This document shows, piece after piece, positions 61,971-64,000 of a stretch of DNA of 64,000 nucleotides (position 1 is the first letter of the stretch; every line of letters starts with the position of its first letter). The stretch is from an uncultured Flavobacteriales bacterium. GTDB lineage: Bacteria; Bacteroidota; Bacteroidia; Flavobacteriales_D; Crocinitomicaceae. Under the pieces are notes generated by a model, which saw only the letters and a list, made by a program, of their open reading frames with translations, had not been told where the DNA came from and did not search any database. The DNA lies in assembly GCA_903939755.1 (NCBI GenBank), contig CAJAII010000077.1:226508-290507 (forward strand), read 5' to 3'. The position numbers and the translations under genes were made by a program.

Positions 61971-63110
61971 GTGGCTGGTATTTATCTCCACATTCCTTTT
62001 TGTAAACAACGTTGTACATATTGCGATTTTCACTTCTCCACTAATTTTGAAAAGTATAGGGGCAAGTTGATTTTTGCTATGTCTAATGAGTTATTCTTGA
62101 GAAAAAAAGAGGTGTTAGAAGAAATCGATTCCATTTATTTTGGCGGAGGCACACCTAGCCTATTACATAAAAATGAATTTACACTGCTTCTTGATACTAT
62201 TTTTACAAATTTTACCGTGAATCCTGAAGCGGAAATTACAATTGAAGTGAATCCAGATGACTGCTCAGAAACTAAACTAAAGGATTGGATTGACTTAGGC
62301 GTAAATCGTTTGAGTATTGGTTTACAGTCATTCAAAGAAGGTGATTTAAATTGGATGAATCGTTCTCATAATGCAAAACAAGGGCTTGATGCAGTTAAAA
62401 ATGCACGAATTGCAGGATTTCAAAATGTATCAATAGATTTAATGTATGGTTTGCCAAACTTAAGCAAGGAAGAATGGTTGCTTAACCTAAGCAATGCTAT
62501 AGAATTGAACCCAACGCACATTTCCGCTTATTGCCTGACAATAGAACCTAAAACAATTATTCATAATTGGGTGTTGAAGGATAAATTTATTCCGTTAAAT
62601 GAAGAGTACCAAAACGAACAGTTTTTGGATATGCTCTATTTTTTATCGAAAGAGGGCTATGAACAATATGAAATCTCCAATTTTGCAAAAGGAGGTGTTT
62701 ATGCGAAACATAATACGGCCTATTGGGAGGGAAAGTATTATCTAGGTGTTGGTCCATCTGCCCATTCTTATGATAAGAAAAGTAGGAGGTGGAATGTAAG
62801 TAATAATAATACTTACTGGAAAAATGTGGGTTTGAATGAAACTTGGTACCAAGAGGAGGTTTTGAGTTCAGAAGACAAGTGGAATGAACTTTTTTTGACC
62901 GGTCTTAGAACGAAATGGGGAGTGTTAAAAGAGAAAACTAACGAATTTGGTGGTTTAAAAGAAGAAGAAAATAAGCTTATCTTTAACTATATAAAAGACG
63001 GACTTATTATTGAAATGGAGTCAGCTTGGCTATTAAGTACAAAAGGGAAAATGCAAGCGGATGGAATTGCTAGCTCTTTATTTAGACTTAATAAAAAAAT
63101 TAACAATTAA
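61971..63110 (+). CDS. hemW: Radical SAM heme chaperone HemW
   Basis: The 379-residue radical SAM protein has its [4Fe-4S] Cys triad at C11, C15 and C18 in IPFCKQRCTYC. HemW binds heme and delivers it to respiratory enzymes; it was formerly annotated as an oxygen-independent coproporphyrinogen oxidase (HemN-like). FGGGTPSLL near residue 56 and the NRLSIGLQSF segment near 112 are family features. The start is GTG with an AGGAG-like sequence directly before it, a rare ribosome-binding-type match in this window. The gene meets rpiB tail to tail with 11 bases of overlap. Confidence 0.92.
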   Translation: MAGIYLHIPFCKQRCTYCDFHFSTNFEKYRGKLIFAMSNELFLRKKEVLEEIDSIYFGGGTPSLLHKNEFTLLLDTIFTNFTVNPEAEITIEVNPDDCSETKLKDWIDLGVNRLSIGLQSFKEGDLNWMNRSHNAKQGLDAVKNARIAGFQNVSIDLMYGLPNLSKEEWLLNLSNAIELNPTHISAYCLTIEPKTIIHNWVLKDKFIPLNEEYQNEQFLDMLYFLSKEGYEQYEISNFAKGGVYAKHNTAYWEGKYYLGVGPSAHSYDKKSRRWNVSNNNTYWKNVGLNETWYQEEVLSSEDKWNELFLTGLRTKWGVLKEKTNEFGGLKEEENKLIFNYIKDGLIIEMESAWLLSTKGKMQADGIASSLFRLNKKINN

Positions 63111-63537
63111 TCTTGTTTACCCTTAATTGATGTCTTCCACCTTCGAAACTTGTAGCTAAAAAGACATCAACTATTAATAAAGCTGCTTCTATTGTGATAA
63201 ATCGTGCTGGAATAGCAATTATATTCGCATTATTATGTTGACGTGCTAAAAGTGCTATTTCAGGATTCCAACATAAAGCACTCCTAACTCCTTGGTGTTT
63301 ATTTGCTGTCATGTTAATACCATTACCAGAGCCACAAATTAAAATACCCAAAGAACCTTCATTGGATGTTATGTACTCAGAAACAGGATGTGCATAATCA
63401 GGATAATCGATACTTTCTTCTGAATAACATCCATAATCTTTTAATTCAAAACCTTTACTTTGTAAATGCTTTATAATTGCCTCTTTTAATATAAAACCTG
63501 CATGATCACTTCCTATTGGTATCGTAGTTGTTGCCAT
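63100..63537 (-). CDS. rpiB: Ribose-5-phosphate isomerase B
   Basis: The 145-residue enzyme interconverts ribose-5-phosphate and ribulose-5-phosphate. SDHAGFILKEAII opens the protein (residues 9-21), and ICGSGNGINMTANK near 66-79 holds the base Cys and anion-binding loop. The R-x-x-x-C-W-N-x-E segment (RSALCWNPE) follows. The single-domain RpiB form is usual in Bacteroidota. A near-match to the -7 box (TATCTTTA) lies about 20 bases ahead. Confidence 0.93.
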   Translation of the reverse strand: MATTTIPIGSDHAGFILKEAIIKHLQSKGFELKDYGCYSEESIDYPDYAHPVSEYITSNEGSLGILICGSGNGINMTANKHQGVRSALCWNPEIALLARQHNNANIIAIPARFITIEAALLIVDVFLATSFEGGRHQLRVNKINC

Positions 63538-63982
63538 TAAATAAAATTTGGCTAAAGATAATTTTAATTAACATATTGGCAGTTTTATTCACATTTTATC
63601 TTTTTGTTTTTTATCAAAATATTGATTATCAATTAGTTAAAATTATGAAATATGAACTATAATAATAACAAAGTGTTAATTAGTTTGTATAACTTCTATT
63701 AAGTTTATTTAGGATAATAAGAATAAAAAGAGAAGCCAAATTGTTTTTAATATAGAGGGTAATAGTTAGTAAATTTTATGGTGTTTTTTAACACAAGTAA
63801 TACACTATATTATAATTAACAATGGTTTTTATTTTTCAACATTTAGTGTTATTCAGTAATTGTTAATTTCGTTTCTTTTCAAAGTAAATTAAAAGGATAA
63901 GTATAGTTAATTAACTATGATAACTGGTTGCTAACTTGAATAATTTGATAATAATATTAAAAATGAAATTATTTTTAAACAT
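63538..63982. other. AT-rich region at the right end of the window
   Basis: Apart from the first bases (rpiB promoter side) no gene, RNA or strong repeat is visible. A perfect 16-bp palindrome lies at 63903-63918 (ATAGTTAA-TTAACTAT). The region probably holds the promoter and leader of a gene that continues beyond the window. Confidence 0.5.
63903..63918. promoter_or_regulatory. Perfect 16-bp palindrome, possible operator
   Basis: ATAGTTAA is followed directly by its reverse complement TTAACTAT, about 65 bases before a possible start codon at 63983. In such AT-rich sequence a chance match is possible. Confidence 0.3.
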
Positions 63983-64000
63983 ATGAACACCCTTAATAAC
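63983..64000 (+). CDS. Possible start of a gene cut by the window end
   Basis: An ATG with an open frame (MNTLNN) runs to the last base. Its length is too short to judge; it is listed only because a long AT-rich, promoter-like stretch precedes it. Confidence 0.25.

Overview
The window reads as a chromosome segment from a free-living member of the Bacteroidota, most likely Flavobacteriales (a Crocinitomicaceae- or Fluviicola-like lineage is my inference). The evidence is: low-GC codon use; six large secreted proteins ending in type IX secretion system (T9SS) sorting domains (four of the 'YPNP' type A kind, two of the gliding-associated type B / CHU_C kind); DUF4270 and DUF3098 proteins; a long (632-residue) IspG; fused CrtYcd-type lycopene cyclase; and promoter-like TAnnTTTG boxes in place of E. 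coli-like -10 boxes.

Layout. 1-3.65 kb: galE, tatD and ansA in one direction, facing a TauE/SafE permease. 3.65-13.57 kb: an AT-richer accessory segment bracketed by two copies of a ~118-bp repeat and lying on the 3' side of a tRNA-Ser(GGA) gene. It holds a small secreted Cys-rich peptide, a membrane-anchored propeller-like protein and a MauE/DoxX-like membrane protein; a four-gene operon (small protein of an uncharacterised family, multi-span membrane protein, histidine kinase, response regulator); and a T9SS subtilisin with a T9SS partner. 13.8-20.4 kb: pth, a type B T9SS adhesin, asnS, rpoN and a PAP2-like membrane protein. 20.4-26.3 kb: glmS, DUF4270 lipoprotein and a GT5 starch synthase-like protein, divergent from panC-panD-rfaE2. 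26.25-30.4 kb: hemL, a reductase/epimerase, a CruF-like hydratase, crtZ and crtYcd, all coupled by start/stop overlaps. 30.4-34.9 kb: kynU, purN, then acpP-fabF-rnc and a small membrane protein. 34.95-40.0 kb: sdhCAB, LD-carboxypeptidase and ispD. 40.1-44.7 kb: cysS, a gamma-carbonic anhydrase-like protein, a lipoprotein, an M24 peptidase and an alpha/beta hydrolase. 44.7-49.8 kb: two giant secreted proteins, one with a long Gly-rich tract. 49.9-59.0 kb: truB-uppP-DUF3098-ftsX, ispG, and a 1203-residue NtrY-like kinase coupled to uridine kinase. 59.0-63.5 kb: a thioredoxin-like protein, a secreted trypsin-like protease, hemW and rpiB; the last 460 bases are AT-rich and apparently non-coding.

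How it fits together. Most of the window is housekeeping: isoprenoid supply (ispD, ispG, uppP) feeds carotenoids and cell wall; glmS and UppP serve envelope synthesis; fabF/acpP make fatty acids; sdhCAB serves respiration. The parts most likely to hold new biology are the accessory segment next to tRNA-Ser, especially the Cys-rich peptide cassette and the four-gene signalling operon facing the secreted protease, and the set of genes whose TAnnTTTG box ends only 3-6 bases before the start codon, which suggests leaderless or near-leaderless mRNAs.
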